Positions 10,722 through 19,626 of a DNA stretch of 20,957 nucleotides are shown piece by piece. A model generated the notes under the pieces. It searched no databases. It was given only the letters and a program-made list of their open reading frames with translations, and was not told the origin of the DNA. Every line of letters starts with the position of its first letter. Within the stretch, counting starts at the first letter, position 1. The DNA comes from an uncultured Bacteroidales bacterium. GTDB taxonomy: Bacteria > Bacteroidota > Bacteroidia > Bacteroidales > Paludibacteraceae. The DNA is taken from assembly GCA_937911935.1 (NCBI GenBank), contig CALDQH010000058.1, positions 1 through 20,957 on the forward strand. The letters run 5' to 3'. The translations under genes and the position numbers were made by a program.

Positions 10722-13169
10722 ATGACCGTAACAGAATTATCCAAAATATTAGGTAACACACGTAATAAAACATGCGAAGAATATAATATAGACTACCTTT
10801 TAATAGATAGTCGCAACTGCATTTATGCTTCAAAAAGTCTTTTCTTTGCGCTAATCAGCAAAACAGGGAACGGGCACAAATACGTAGGAGAATTGCTAAA
10901 ACAAGGCGTAAAAAACTTTGTTGTTAGCCAATACGACGAGGCTTGGGACGAATCCGAAGCCAACTTTTGGGTGGTCAAAGATACGCTTGCTGCCTTGCAA
11001 CTACTCACCCTAAAACATCGTCAGCAGTTTGACATTCCCACTATCGGCATCACGGGTAGCAACGGAAAAACCATCGTAAAAGAATGGTTATATACACTGC
11101 TGCAACCCTACTATCGTTGTGTGCGTTCTCCACAAAGTTACAATTCGCAAATCGGAGTTCCGCTATCGGTTTGGCAAATCGGCAAAGAGCACCAATTGGG
11201 CATTTTCGAGGCAGGCATATCAACCACAGACGAAATGTGCCGCATTGCCCCCATCATCAGCCCCACTTTGGGTATCTTTACCAACTTGGGCAGTGCTCAC
11301 CAAGAAGGTTTTGAATCGTCTAAGCAAAAATTGCAAGAAAAATTAAAACTATTCATCCACACGCCGCAACTTATTTACCGCAAGCGATACAGCGATGTAG
11401 CTACCATAGCGCAAGAAATGTTGCCAGAAACCACGCTTATTTCGTGGGATTTTAACGACCCATCGGCATCGGTTCACGTAAGCATAGAGGCGCAAAATGC
11501 TACCGAGACCAAGGTGTGGATTCAATATGAGGGCACAGCGCACGCTTACCTATTGCCTTTTACAGACGATGCATCGATCGAGAATGCCATTCATGCCCTT
11601 GTTTGTTGTATGGTATTGGGTCACAGCAACCTACAAACCCAACAATTGCAACCCGTAAACATGCGTCTGTCTATAAAACAAGGACTCAACAATTGCTTGC
11701 TTATTGACGATGCTTATACCGCCGATTTAAGCGGTTTGCAAGTGGCACTAAACGTAATGGGAGCACAAGCCGAACACAAGTTTGTTAATCGCACGGTTAT
11801 TTTGTCCGACTTGCCTCAAACGGGCATAGCCCAAAACGATTTGTACTTAGCTGTTTCATCTTTGCTGCAAGCCAAAAAAATCACCCAACTCATTGGCATT
11901 GGCGAGAGCATTGCCAAACATGGGCATCTATTTCCTATGCCAGCACAATTTTATGCATCGGCAGAACAATTTTTGGCAACATCCCCTTGTTTTAACAATC
12001 AAATCATCTTGATTAAAGGTGCAAGACATCATAAGTTAGAACAAGTTACCGCCTATTTGGAACAAAAACGACACGAAACGGTTATGGAAATCAACCTAAA
12101 CGCGTTGGTGCACAATTACAAACACCTACGTTCGTTTTTGCAGCCCGAAACCAAATCGGTTGCCATGATAAAAGCCAATGCATACGGTTGTGGTGCAATT
12201 GCCATTGCGCAAACCTTGCAGCACCACCATTGCGATTATTTTGGTGTGGCAGTGGCAGACGAAGGGGCGGAACTACGCAAAGCGGGTATTACAACACCCA
12301 TCATCGTGATGAATCCCGAGCCAAGTAGCTTTAACTTGTTATTGCAATACCAGTTAGAGCCCGAAATATACAGTTTTGCCGTACTCAATCGATTTATTGC
12401 GTATGCCGACAAAGAAGGTAAAGTGGGCTACCCCATTCACATCAAATTTGATACAGGCATGCACCGTTTGGGCTTTGAGCAGACAGATCTACCGCAACTA
12501 ATCCAACTACTCCAACAAAACAAAGTAGTGCAAGTAGCATCTGCCTTTTCGCACTTAGCAGCATCAGAAGACGCAGCCATGGATGCCTTTACCGAAAGCC
12601 AAATTCAGTTATTTGAGCAATGTACCCAGCAATTGCAAGAAGCTTTGCCTTATCGCTTTATACGCCATATACTTAACACATCTGGTGTACAACGTTTTGC
12701 GCAATATCAATTTGAAATGGTTCGCATGGGCATTGGTCTGTATGGCGTTGGTATCGACGAAAAATCGCCCATTCAAAATGTCGCCACCCTAAAAACGGTC
12801 ATTTTACAAATAAAAGAGCTCAAAAAAGGCGAAACCATTGGCTACAACCGCAAAGGCATCCTTGAGCGAGATAGCAAAGTGGCTGCCATCCCCATTGGAT
12901 ATGCCGATGGATTAGACCGAGCCTTTGGCAGAGGAAACGGATACGCCTTGGTACGGGGTCAAAAAGCACCCTTCTTGGGCAATATTTGCATGGATGTTTG
13001 CATGATTGATGTAACCGACATTGCCGATGTATCCGAAAACGACACCGTTATCATCTTTGGCAACGACTTAACCATTAGCGAATTGGCACAAAAAACCAAC
13101 ACCATTCCTTACGAAATATTAACCGGCGTTTCGCAACGTGTAAAACGCGTTTATTACCAAGAATCATGA
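10722..13169 (+). CDS. murF-alr: Bifunctional UDP-MurNAc-tripeptide:D-Ala-D-Ala ligase / alanine racemase
   Basis: An 815-residue fusion typical of Bacteroidota. Residues 1 to about 450 are MurF, which adds D-Ala-D-Ala to UDP-MurNAc-tripeptide. Its ATP loop is GITGSNGKT (109-117), with AGISTTDEM and TNLGSAHQEGF downstream. Residues about 455-815 are a PLP-dependent alanine racemase: MIKANAYGCGA with the PLP lysine K484, KFDTGMHRLGF, the opposing catalytic tyrosine Y708 in IGYNRKG, IPIGYADGLDRAF for phosphate binding, and GNICMDVCMIDVT. The fusion couples D-alanine supply to its use in cytoplasmic peptidoglycan precursor synthesis. The next gene overlaps by ATGA. Both halves keep their key residues, so both should be active. 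Confidence 0.97.
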   Translation: MTVTELSKILGNTRNKTCEEYNIDYLLIDSRNCIYASKSLFFALISKTGNGHKYVGELLKQGVKNFVVSQYDEAWDESEANFWVVKDTLAALQLLTLKHRQQFDIPTIGITGSNGKTIVKEWLYTLLQPYYRCVRSPQSYNSQIGVPLSVWQIGKEHQLGIFEAGISTTDEMCRIAPIISPTLGIFTNLGSAHQEGFESSKQKLQEKLKLFIHTPQLIYRKRYSDVATIAQEMLPETTLISWDFNDPSASVHVSIEAQNATETKVWIQYEGTAHAYLLPFTDDASIENAIHALVCCMVLGHSNLQTQQLQPVNMRLSIKQGLNNCLLIDDAYTADLSGLQVALNVMGAQAEHKFVNRTVILSDLPQTGIAQNDLYLAVSSLLQAKKITQLIGIGESIAKHGHLFPMPAQFYASAEQFLATSPCFNNQIILIKGARHHKLEQVTAYLEQKRHETVMEINLNALVHNYKHLRSFLQPETKSVAMIKANAYGCGAIAIAQTLQHHHCDYFGVAVADEGAELRKAGITTPIIVMNPEPSSFNLLLQYQLEPEIYSFAVLNRFIAYADKEGKVGYPIHIKFDTGMHRLGFEQTDLPQLIQLLQQNKVVQVASAFSHLAASEDAAMDAFTESQIQLFEQCTQQLQEALPYRFIRHILNTSGVQRFAQYQFEMVRMGIGLYGVGIDEKSPIQNVATLKTVILQIKELKKGETIGYNRKGILERDSKVAAIPIGYADGLDRAFGRGNGYALVRGQKAPFLGNICMDVCMIDVTDIADVSENDTVIIFGNDLTISELAQKTNTIPYEILTGVSQRVKRVYYQES

Positions 13170-13759
13170 AAAAATCGATTGTAATAACTTTTGTAACCCT
13201 TGTGTTGGCATTCGTTTCCTGCACAAAACCACTTCCCTATACGGCAGACAACCAACTCTTAGAAGAGAATCCATGCCTTGTGGGCGAAATTCAAATGGAA
13301 ATGAAATTGCCGCTTGGTTTTAAAATCATCAGCCAATCTTATACCGATTCGATTGCTGCCATTAGAGCCCTCGAAAATCCGTTCGACATGAAATTGCTAC
13401 GCATTTTTGCCGATACCATTTTGCATGCAAACATCAGTTTATCGGACATGCGTCACATCCCATACGAAAAAACCGAAAACGACCTCGATTTTTACAAGAC
13501 CACCTACAACGCCAATGGTTTTTGGGATCAAGTTACCATAGAGCGATACCACAGCGAAAACTACCCTAAAATCGTTCTATTAGAAATGCAAAACAGCAGC
13601 AAAACACTGGTTCGTGGTTTGTTTTACAACGACACAAAAGCACAATTTTGTTTAGACTATTATTTTCCAACGGTTTTCTATGCCGATTTTATGCCCTTTG
13701 TGCAAGCATCAATAGCCTCTATTCAACCTAATTACGAAATTCAAATCCAATTAGAATGA
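13166..13759 (+). CDS. Uncharacterised lipoprotein
   Basis: A 197-residue protein with a lipoprotein signal (MKKSIVITFVTLVLAFVSC, acylated Cys at residue 19). No family is recognised. The mature part is a mixed alpha/beta globular sequence with two Tyr/Phe-rich strands near the end (LDYYFPTVFYADFMPF). It starts with an ATGA overlap to murF-alr and ends with an ATGA overlap to the relA-like gene, so it is embedded in that operon and translationally coupled. It should sit in the inner or outer membrane facing the periplasm. A cell-envelope role is suggested only by context. Confidence 0.75.
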   Translation: MKKSIVITFVTLVLAFVSCTKPLPYTADNQLLEENPCLVGEIQMEMKLPLGFKIISQSYTDSIAAIRALENPFDMKLLRIFADTILHANISLSDMRHIPYEKTENDLDFYKTTYNANGFWDQVTIERYHSENYPKIVLLEMQNSSKTLVRGLFYNDTKAQFCLDYYFPTVFYADFMPFVQASIASIQPNYEIQIQLE

Positions 13760-15894
13760 AAATAGCATCTTGGTTTTCTTCCTACAAACAGTTATACCAA
13801 AATTGCTCCCATTTTATCAAGGAGGATATGGTAAACAAGGTAAAACAGCTTTACAAACAAGCTGATTTACCTGATAGTTACAACTACAAGCTATCGCAAG
13901 CCATGCAGATAGCCAACATTGCTGTGCAAGAGTTAGGCTTAGGCAACTCGGCTGTGATTGCGATCATGCTCTTTCCGTTGGTAAAAGACAAACGATATAC
14001 AGCCGACATTTCGGCAGATTTTAACGTAGAAATTGCCACCATTGTTAGGGGGTTGGATCGCATCAAACAATTGTATGCTAAAACGCCATCGCTCGATACC
14101 GAAAATTTTAGAAAATTGTTGCTTACCCTGGCAGAAGATGTACGGGTTATCATGATTATGCTCTCCGACCGATTGCATACCATGCGTAATTTGCAACAAA
14201 AACCAGAAGAAAAAAGGCAATACATAGCGCGCGAAACCGCTTTCTTGTATGCTCCTATGGCACACCGTATGGGTCTGTACAAGGTAAAAACCGAAATGGA
14301 AGATCTTTCCATGAAATATACGGTACCAGACATCTACAAAGAAATTGCCCACAAGCTATCGGAAACCAAACAACAACGCGACCAATACATTCAACAATTT
14401 ATCGAACCGCTACGCGAGAAACTCACAAACGTGGGGCTTCGATTTACCATCAAAGGCCGCACCAAATCCATCTATAGTATTTGGAACAAAATCAAAAAAC
14501 AAAACACCACTTTCGAGGGCATATACGATTTATTTGCCATTCGGGTCATTATTGATAGCCCTATTGAAAGAGAAAAAGCCGAATGTTGGCAAGTATATTC
14601 GATTGTGGCAGACATGTACACCCCCAACCCCAAACGCTTACGCGATTGGCTCTCTAACCCCAAAGCCAACGGTTACGAATCGCTGCATACCACGGTAATG
14701 GGTCCCGAGGGCAAATGGGTAGAGGTACAAATACGCACCAGACGCATGGACGAGGTGGCAGAAAAAGGGGTGGCTGCGCACTGGAAATACAAAGGCGTTC
14801 AGGGCGAAGCAACCATGGATGAATGGCTTAAAAACTTGCGCGAAGTGCTTGAAAACCCTCAACTAAGCGGCAACGAATACTTAGACGAGTTTAAACTCAA
14901 TTTATACGACGAAGAGGTTTTTGTGTTTACCCCAAACGGCGATTTGCACAAATTACCCAAAGGAGCTACCCTGCTCGACTTTGCTTTTTCGATTCACACA
15001 CATGTGGGTTCTACCTGTGTCGGAGGCAAGATAGCGGGCAAAAATGTCACACTCAAATACGTTCTTTGCAACGGCGATCAAATCGAAGTAATTACCTCGC
15101 CCAACCAAAAACCACGTCCCGATTGGATCAACCTGGTAGTAACAAGCAAAGCCAAACAAAAAATCAGGCAGGTTATTAAAGAAACCGAAACCAAGCAAGC
15201 CAATGCAGGACGCGAAATTTTGTTGCGCCGCTTTAAAAATTGGAAAATAGAATTAGACGAATCTCGTCTATCACGTTTGGCAAAGAAAATGGGTTACAAA
15301 ACCATTTCCGATTTATACATCGAAATTGCAGACGAGGAAATGGATGTATTGGATTTTCGCGAACAGTACCTCGACTTTGACAAACGCGAAGAACCCGTCG
15401 TTGCCCCACCCAAAGCCGAAGAATTTGCCAACCGAGGTCATAAACAAGAAGATGTACTGATTATCAACAACGAAACCAAGGGCGTGCAATACTCCATGGC
15501 AAAATGTTGCAATCCTATTTTTGGCGACGAAATTTTTGGGTTTGTCAGCGTTTCTGGAGGCATCAAAATACACCGAAAAGACTGCCCCAATGCCCCACAA
15601 ATGATTTCTCGTTTTGGGTATCGCATCGTAAAAGCAGCATGGGAGGCATCATCGGGACAACAAAACATTTGTACGCTATACGTTACAGGAAACGACGACT
15701 TAGGCATTGTTACCAACATAAGTTCGCTGTTATCTAAAGAAAAATCCGTAACTTTGCGTTCTATATCGATCAATTCGGATGCGGGTATTTTCGAAGGCAG
15801 ATTGGTAGTAACCGTTACCAATACCCAAGAGTTAGATCGCATTATTCATAAAATTCGCACCGTAAAAGGTGTTCAATCTGTAACACGATTATAG
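13756..15894 (+). CDS. relA: RelA/SpoT-family (p)ppGpp synthetase with degenerate hydrolase domain
   Basis: A 712-residue long RSH protein. Residues about 45-150 are the HD-hydrolase region, but the catalytic LLHD motif is replaced by LFPLVKD (72-78) and the upstream metal-binding His is missing (KLSQAMQIA), while SDRLHTMR (137-144) remains. Hydrolase activity is therefore probably lost. The synthetase domain is intact: GRTKSIYSIW from 234, FEGIYDLFAIRV, RLRD (294-297, the RxKD-type charge loop), and NPKANGYESLHTTV. A TGS domain (about 386-448) and a C-terminal ACT domain (about 638-712) follow, so ribosome-linked regulation is expected. It makes the alarmone pppGpp/ppGpp from ATP and GTP/GDP. 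Another hydrolase elsewhere in the genome would be needed. Overlaps the upstream lipoprotein gene; ribE follows after 1 bp. Confidence 0.93.
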   Translation: MKIASWFSSYKQLYQNCSHFIKEDMVNKVKQLYKQADLPDSYNYKLSQAMQIANIAVQELGLGNSAVIAIMLFPLVKDKRYTADISADFNVEIATIVRGLDRIKQLYAKTPSLDTENFRKLLLTLAEDVRVIMIMLSDRLHTMRNLQQKPEEKRQYIARETAFLYAPMAHRMGLYKVKTEMEDLSMKYTVPDIYKEIAHKLSETKQQRDQYIQQFIEPLREKLTNVGLRFTIKGRTKSIYSIWNKIKKQNTTFEGIYDLFAIRVIIDSPIEREKAECWQVYSIVADMYTPNPKRLRDWLSNPKANGYESLHTTVMGPEGKWVEVQIRTRRMDEVAEKGVAAHWKYKGVQGEATMDEWLKNLREVLENPQLSGNEYLDEFKLNLYDEEVFVFTPNGDLHKLPKGATLLDFAFSIHTHVGSTCVGGKIAGKNVTLKYVLCNGDQIEVITSPNQKPRPDWINLVVTSKAKQKIRQVIKETETKQANAGREILLRRFKNWKIELDESRLSRLAKKMGYKTISDLYIEIADEEMDVLDFREQYLDFDKREEPVVAPPKAEEFANRGHKQEDVLIINNETKGVQYSMAKCCNPIFGDEIFGFVSVSGGIKIHRKDCPNAPQMISRFGYRIVKAAWEASSGQQNICTLYVTGNDDLGIVTNISSLLSKEKSVTLRSISINSDAGIFEGRLVVTVTNTQELDRIIHKIRTVKGVQSVTRL

Positions 15895-15895
15895 T

Positions 15896-16498
15896 ATGTT
15901 TTCTGGAATTGTAGAAGAAATGGCCACCGTAGTTGGCATTGAGCAAGAATTGGATAATTTGCATTTTACCCTAACTTGCTCTTTTGTAGATGAACTTAAA
16001 ATAGACCAAAGCGTAGCCCACAACGGCGTATGCCTAACGGTTGTAAGGATCAAAGACAATACCTACACCGTAACCGCCATGAAAGAAACGTTGGAGCGTA
16101 GCAACTTAGGCTTATGGCAGGTAGGCGACAAAGTGAACGTTGAACGCAGCATGCTTATGAATGGTCGTTTAGACGGACACATCGTACAAGGACACGTTGA
16201 TCAAACCGCTCTATGCGAAAACGTCGAAGATGCCAACGGCAGTTGGATTTACACGTTCCGCTACAAGAGTACCCCCGAAATGGTGCAAAGAGGTTATTTT
16301 ACGGTCGATAAAGGTTCGGTTACGGTTAATGGTGTAAGTTTGACCGTTTGTAACCCAACAAGCGACAGTTTCCAAGTGTGCATTATCCCTTATACGCACG
16401 ATAATACCAACTTTTGCGCCATCCAAAAAGGTAGCATGGTCAACTTAGAGTTTGATATTATAGGAAAGTACATTAGCCGCATGAATCAACTTTTATAG
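15896..16498 (+). CDS. ribE: Riboflavin synthase alpha subunit
   Basis: A 200-residue protein of standard length. It begins with the invariant MFSGIVE and contains two lumazine-binding half-domains: NGVCLTV (43-49) with LDGHIVQGHVD (92-102), and NGVSLTV (145-151) with IPYTHDNTNF. The enzyme dismutates two molecules of 6,7-dimethyl-8-ribityllumazine to riboflavin, the last step of vitamin B2 synthesis, as a cytoplasmic trimer. The ATG lies one base after the relA-like stop codon, so it is co-transcribed and probably reinitiated. It is the last gene of the murF-alr series; repeat DNA and a likely new promoter follow. Confidence 0.96.
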   Translation: MFSGIVEEMATVVGIEQELDNLHFTLTCSFVDELKIDQSVAHNGVCLTVVRIKDNTYTVTAMKETLERSNLGLWQVGDKVNVERSMLMNGRLDGHIVQGHVDQTALCENVEDANGSWIYTFRYKSTPEMVQRGYFTVDKGSVTVNGVSLTVCNPTSDSFQVCIIPYTHDNTNFCAIQKGSMVNLEFDIIGKYISRMNQLL

Positions 16499-16505
16499 TT
16501 GATAA

Positions 16506-16568
16506 TTGAGAAAGGAGAAAGGAGAAATAAACCCTCATTGAATATCTTTCTCATTTCTCCTTTCTCAA
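16506..16568. repeat. GAGAAAG heptamer array with inverted copy between ribE and rlmN
   Basis: Left arm 16506-16528 is TTGAGAAAGGAGAAAGG then AGAAAT, three GAGAAA heptamers. Right arm 16553-16568 is its reverse complement, ATTTCTCCTTTCTCAA. Fifteen bases can pair. The right arm is followed by more CT-rich sequence but no clean U-tract, so terminator function is uncertain. The same heptamer occurs upstream of dxs. Confidence 0.7.
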
Positions 16569-16580
16569 CTCTCCTTTTAT

Positions 16581-16588
16581 TAAATTTG
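16581..16588 (+). promoter_or_regulatory. -7 promoter element of rlmN (leaderless)
   Basis: TAAATTTG matches TAnnTTTG and ends 3 bp before the ATG at 16592. No TTG at the -33 distance is seen. If real, the transcript has no leader. Confidence 0.45.
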
Positions 16589-16591
16589 ATT

Positions 16592-17611
16592 ATGACACCA
16601 CTATTAGGTAGCACACTAGAAGAATTAAAAGGCATTGTATCCAAATACGGATTGCCTACGTTTACAGCCAAACAAATAGCCGATTGGTTGTACAAAAAGC
16701 GTGTGCATAGCATCGATGAGATGACCAACCTATCGCAAAAGGCGCGTACTGCCCTATCGCAAGAATATGAAGTGGGGGTAAAATCTCCTATCTACCTTTC
16801 GCAATCTGCCGACGGAACCGAAAAATACCTGTTTGAAGTGGGCGAAAAACGCCACATCGAGAGCGTAATGATTCCCGAAAAAGACAGATCGACTCTTTGT
16901 ATTTCTTCGCAAATAGGTTGCCAAATGAACTGCCTATTTTGTGCTACCGGCAAACAAGGATACGCGGGCAACCTAACCGTAGCCGAGATTCTTAACCAAG
17001 TGCAAAGCATCAACCATCCCGAAAAACTGACCAACATTGTTTTTATGGGCATGGGCGAGCCACTCAACAACTTGGATGCCGTACTAAAAGCCATCGAGAT
17101 TATGACGGCTGACTATGGATATGGATGGAGTCCCAAACGCATTACCCTATCCACCGTAGGTATTTTGCCCAATCTGCCTGCTTTTTTGGAAAAAACTCAA
17201 TGCCATTTGGCAGTAAGCGTACATGCACCCTCTGCTTTTGAGCGTCGAGAATTGATTCCTGCCGAAAAAGCATATCCCATAAACGATGTCATGACCTTGC
17301 TAAAAAAATACGATTGGTCTCACCAACGCAAGTTATCCATCGAATACACCTTATTTGATCAACTAAACGACACCCAAGAATGTGCCAACCAGTTGGCAAA
17401 CATGTTGCGTGGTTTGGATTGCCACGTAAACTTGATACCATTTCATCAAATACCCCAAGTAGGATTAACACCTACTCCCTATAAAGGCATTGAACAATTC
17501 GAAGGGTGGCTTGCCAAACGAGGCATAAGTGTTACCATCCGAAAATCGCGCGGTCAGGACGTCGAAGCTGCCTGCGGTATGTTATCCACTAAAAAAAATC
17601 ACGTATCATGA
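16592..17611 (+). CDS. rlmN: 23S rRNA/tRNA adenine-C2 methyltransferase RlmN
   Basis: A 339-residue radical SAM enzyme that methylates C2 of A2503 in 23S rRNA and A37 in some tRNAs. The iron-sulfur cluster motif is C110, C114 and C117 (IGCQMNCLFCATG). MGMGEPLNN follows. The resolving C-terminal cysteine is C328 in GQDVEAACGML; the partner, methylated cysteine is expected in the same C-terminal part of the family. The start at 16592 gives the family N-terminus (STLEELKGIVSKYGLP) and usual length. An in-frame ATG at 16499 was rejected because its 31-residue extension translates the heptamer repeat. Overlaps the next gene by ATGA. Confidence 0.95.
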   Translation: MTPLLGSTLEELKGIVSKYGLPTFTAKQIADWLYKKRVHSIDEMTNLSQKARTALSQEYEVGVKSPIYLSQSADGTEKYLFEVGEKRHIESVMIPEKDRSTLCISSQIGCQMNCLFCATGKQGYAGNLTVAEILNQVQSINHPEKLTNIVFMGMGEPLNNLDAVLKAIEIMTADYGYGWSPKRITLSTVGILPNLPAFLEKTQCHLAVSVHAPSAFERRELIPAEKAYPINDVMTLLKKYDWSHQRKLSIEYTLFDQLNDTQECANQLANMLRGLDCHVNLIPFHQIPQVGLTPTPYKGIEQFEGWLAKRGISVTIRKSRGQDVEAACGMLSTKKNHVS

Positions 17612-18594
17612 AAAAAATAATCTGGAGTTTCGTATCCATCGTTGGTTTACTATTGACCTCGTGCGATAGCAATCCTACGCTACCTACTGCCACCGGAGCA
17701 GCAGGCGAAGTTTTACTCGTTATCAACGAGGATGTTTTTAAATCGGAAGTGGGCGATTCGATTATACAGATACTCAATCACGATGTACCTTGTTTGCCAC
17801 AATCAGAGCCCATGTTCAACATATCTCGCACCAACTTTGAGGGCTTTACATCGATTATCAAGCCAGCGCGCAACATCATTATGATTGATGCTGGCAGGGC
17901 ATATTCCAAGGTTAAAATGAAAACCGAAGAAAACAAATGGTCCAAGCCACAAGCCATTTTAACCATTCAAGGGCCTACCACCCAAGAAGTTGCCAATGCC
18001 ATTGGCAAATACAAAAAACAAATTTCCGACTTTTTTGAATTGGCAGAACGCGACCGTTCTATCAAACATCACCTACGTTACAACGAAGAGGACATGAGCC
18101 AAAAGGTACAAGAACATTTGGGATTCTCCATAGCCATACCTCGCAACATGGTTCGCAGCAAAAAAGCCGAAAACTTTATGTGGATATCCAACAATGCAGG
18201 CAATATGAACCGAAACATCGTGCTTTATACCTACCCATATACCGAAAAAGATGCTTTCTCGCGTGCAAAACTGTTGCAAAAACGCGATTCTATCATGAAA
18301 TTGCACATTCCAGGTCCGGTAGAAAATTCGTATATGGCTACCGAATATCGCTTTGAACCTCCTATTTGGGGCGAAACAGCTACTGCTTACAACCAATATG
18401 CCATCCGCATACAAGGCATGTGGCGTGTCGAAGGCGAATTTATGGGCGGTCCATTTGTAAGCGTCAGCTGTTTGGACGAAAAAAATCAACGCATCATTAC
18501 GGCAGAAGCCTTTATTTATGCACCTAACGAATACAAACGCAATGCCATGCGCCAGTTAGAGGCAGCATTATACACCCTTAAACCTTTGGAATAA
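17608..18594 (+). CDS. DUF4837 family lipoprotein
   Basis: A 328-residue lipoprotein with signal MKKIIWSFVSIVGLLLTSC (acylated Cys at 19). The sequence fits the DUF4837 family known from Bacteroidota: GAAGEVLLVINEDVFKSEVGD near the N-terminus, SRTNFEGFTSIIKPARNIIMID, and the C-terminal IQGMWRVEGEFMGGPFVS. The function is unknown. It starts with an ATGA overlap to rlmN, and pdxA follows after 24 bp. As I recall, this rlmN-DUF4837-pdxA-sigma-54 activator order is conserved in Bacteroidales. Periplasm-facing lipoprotein; the link to rRNA modification or B6 synthesis is unclear. Confidence 0.85.
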   Translation: MKKIIWSFVSIVGLLLTSCDSNPTLPTATGAAGEVLLVINEDVFKSEVGDSIIQILNHDVPCLPQSEPMFNISRTNFEGFTSIIKPARNIIMIDAGRAYSKVKMKTEENKWSKPQAILTIQGPTTQEVANAIGKYKKQISDFFELAERDRSIKHHLRYNEEDMSQKVQEHLGFSIAIPRNMVRSKKAENFMWISNNAGNMNRNIVLYTYPYTEKDAFSRAKLLQKRDSIMKLHIPGPVENSYMATEYRFEPPIWGETATAYNQYAIRIQGMWRVEGEFMGGPFVSVSCLDEKNQRIITAEAFIYAPNEYKRNAMRQLEAALYTLKPLE

Positions 18595-18618
18595 GGAAAC
18601 TATTTAAACACGTAAATT

Positions 18619-19626
18619 ATGGACAAACTAAAAATTGGTATTACCCACGGAGATATAAACGGCATCAGCTACGAAGTGATGCTAAAAACGTTAGAAGATA
18701 ACCGCATCTTGGAGTGTTGTACACCTATTATTTATGGTTCTCCCAAGGTGGCAGCTTATCATCGTAAACTCATCGACGTAAACCTTAATTTGAACCTAAT
18801 TGGCAAAGCCGAAGACGCTGTAGCAACCCGTGTTAACATCATCAATTGTGCAAACGACGAAATCAAAGTTGATTTGGGAAAATCTACTCCTGCCGCAGGC
18901 GAAGCTGCTTTTGTAGCATTAGAACGTGCTACCCAAGATTTAAAAGAAGGTAAAATTGATGCTTTGCTAACGGCTCCTATCAACAAGAATAACATTCAAT
19001 CGGCTCAATTTAACTTTCCTGGACATACCGAATATTTAGAACAACTATTTGGCAACACGGGCGATGCCTTGATGATTTTAGCAAACCAAAGCATACGCGT
19101 TGCAGTCGTAACGGGACACATTCCTGTTTGCAAAATTTCAGAACAACTAACTACCGAAAAAATCGGCAAAAAAATTGAGCAATTTAACACATCGCTCCAA
19201 AAAGACTTTGGCATTACCAAGCCCCGCATTGCCGTATTGGGTCTTAACCCACACGCAGGCGACGGCGGCGTTATCGGCAGCGAAGAGCAAGAAATCATCC
19301 TACCTGCCATTGAACAAGCCCGCCAAAACGGCATGATTTGTTTTGGTCCACTACCTGCCGACGGATTTTTCGGAACCGATGCCTATACCCATTACGATGG
19401 CATTTTAGCTATGTACCACGACCAAGGTTTGATACCCTTTAAGGTATTAGCCATGGAAGATGGTGTTAATTTTACGGCGGGACTTCCCGTAGTACGTACC
19501 TCGCCCGATCACGGTACTGCATACGACAAAGCTGGCAAAAACCAAGCCAACCCCAACTCTTTGCGCCAAGCCCTATACATGGCCATCGACATTGTAAAAC
19601 AACGCAACAACCATGATAACCAATAA
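18619..19626 (+). CDS. pdxA: 4-hydroxythreonine-4-phosphate dehydrogenase
   Basis: A 335-residue NAD-dependent enzyme of the DXP-dependent vitamin B6 pathway. It oxidises 4-phosphohydroxythreonine, which PdxJ then condenses with deoxyxylulose phosphate (the DXS product made by dxs in this window). Metal- and substrate-binding histidines are visible: FPGHTEYL (H136), VTGHIPV (H167), LNPHAGDGG (H212) and MYHDQG (H267), plus TSPDHGTAYD near the end. GITHGDINGISYEV is the typical N-terminus, with the usual P of GDPxGI replaced by I as far as can be seen (GDINGI). Cytoplasmic dimer. Its last 14 bases overlap the start of the sigma-54 activator. Confidence 0.94.
   Translation: MDKLKIGITHGDINGISYEVMLKTLEDNRILECCTPIIYGSPKVAAYHRKLIDVNLNLNLIGKAEDAVATRVNIINCANDEIKVDLGKSTPAAGEAAFVALERATQDLKEGKIDALLTAPINKNNIQSAQFNFPGHTEYLEQLFGNTGDALMILANQSIRVAVVTGHIPVCKISEQLTTEKIGKKIEQFNTSLQKDFGITKPRIAVLGLNPHAGDGGVIGSEEQEIILPAIEQARQNGMICFGPLPADGFFGTDAYTHYDGILAMYHDQGLIPFKVLAMEDGVNFTAGLPVVRTSPDHGTAYDKAGKNQANPNSLRQALYMAIDIVKQRNNHDNQ

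Noticed and set aside
10722..13169. MurF-alanine racemase fusion as a novelty
   Set aside because: The fusion is well known in Bacteroidota; both halves keep their catalytic residues.
16499..16591. N-terminal extension of RlmN to the ATG at 16499
   Set aside because: The 31 extra residues are a translation of the GAGAAAG repeats and their inverted copy, and they would include the -7 element.
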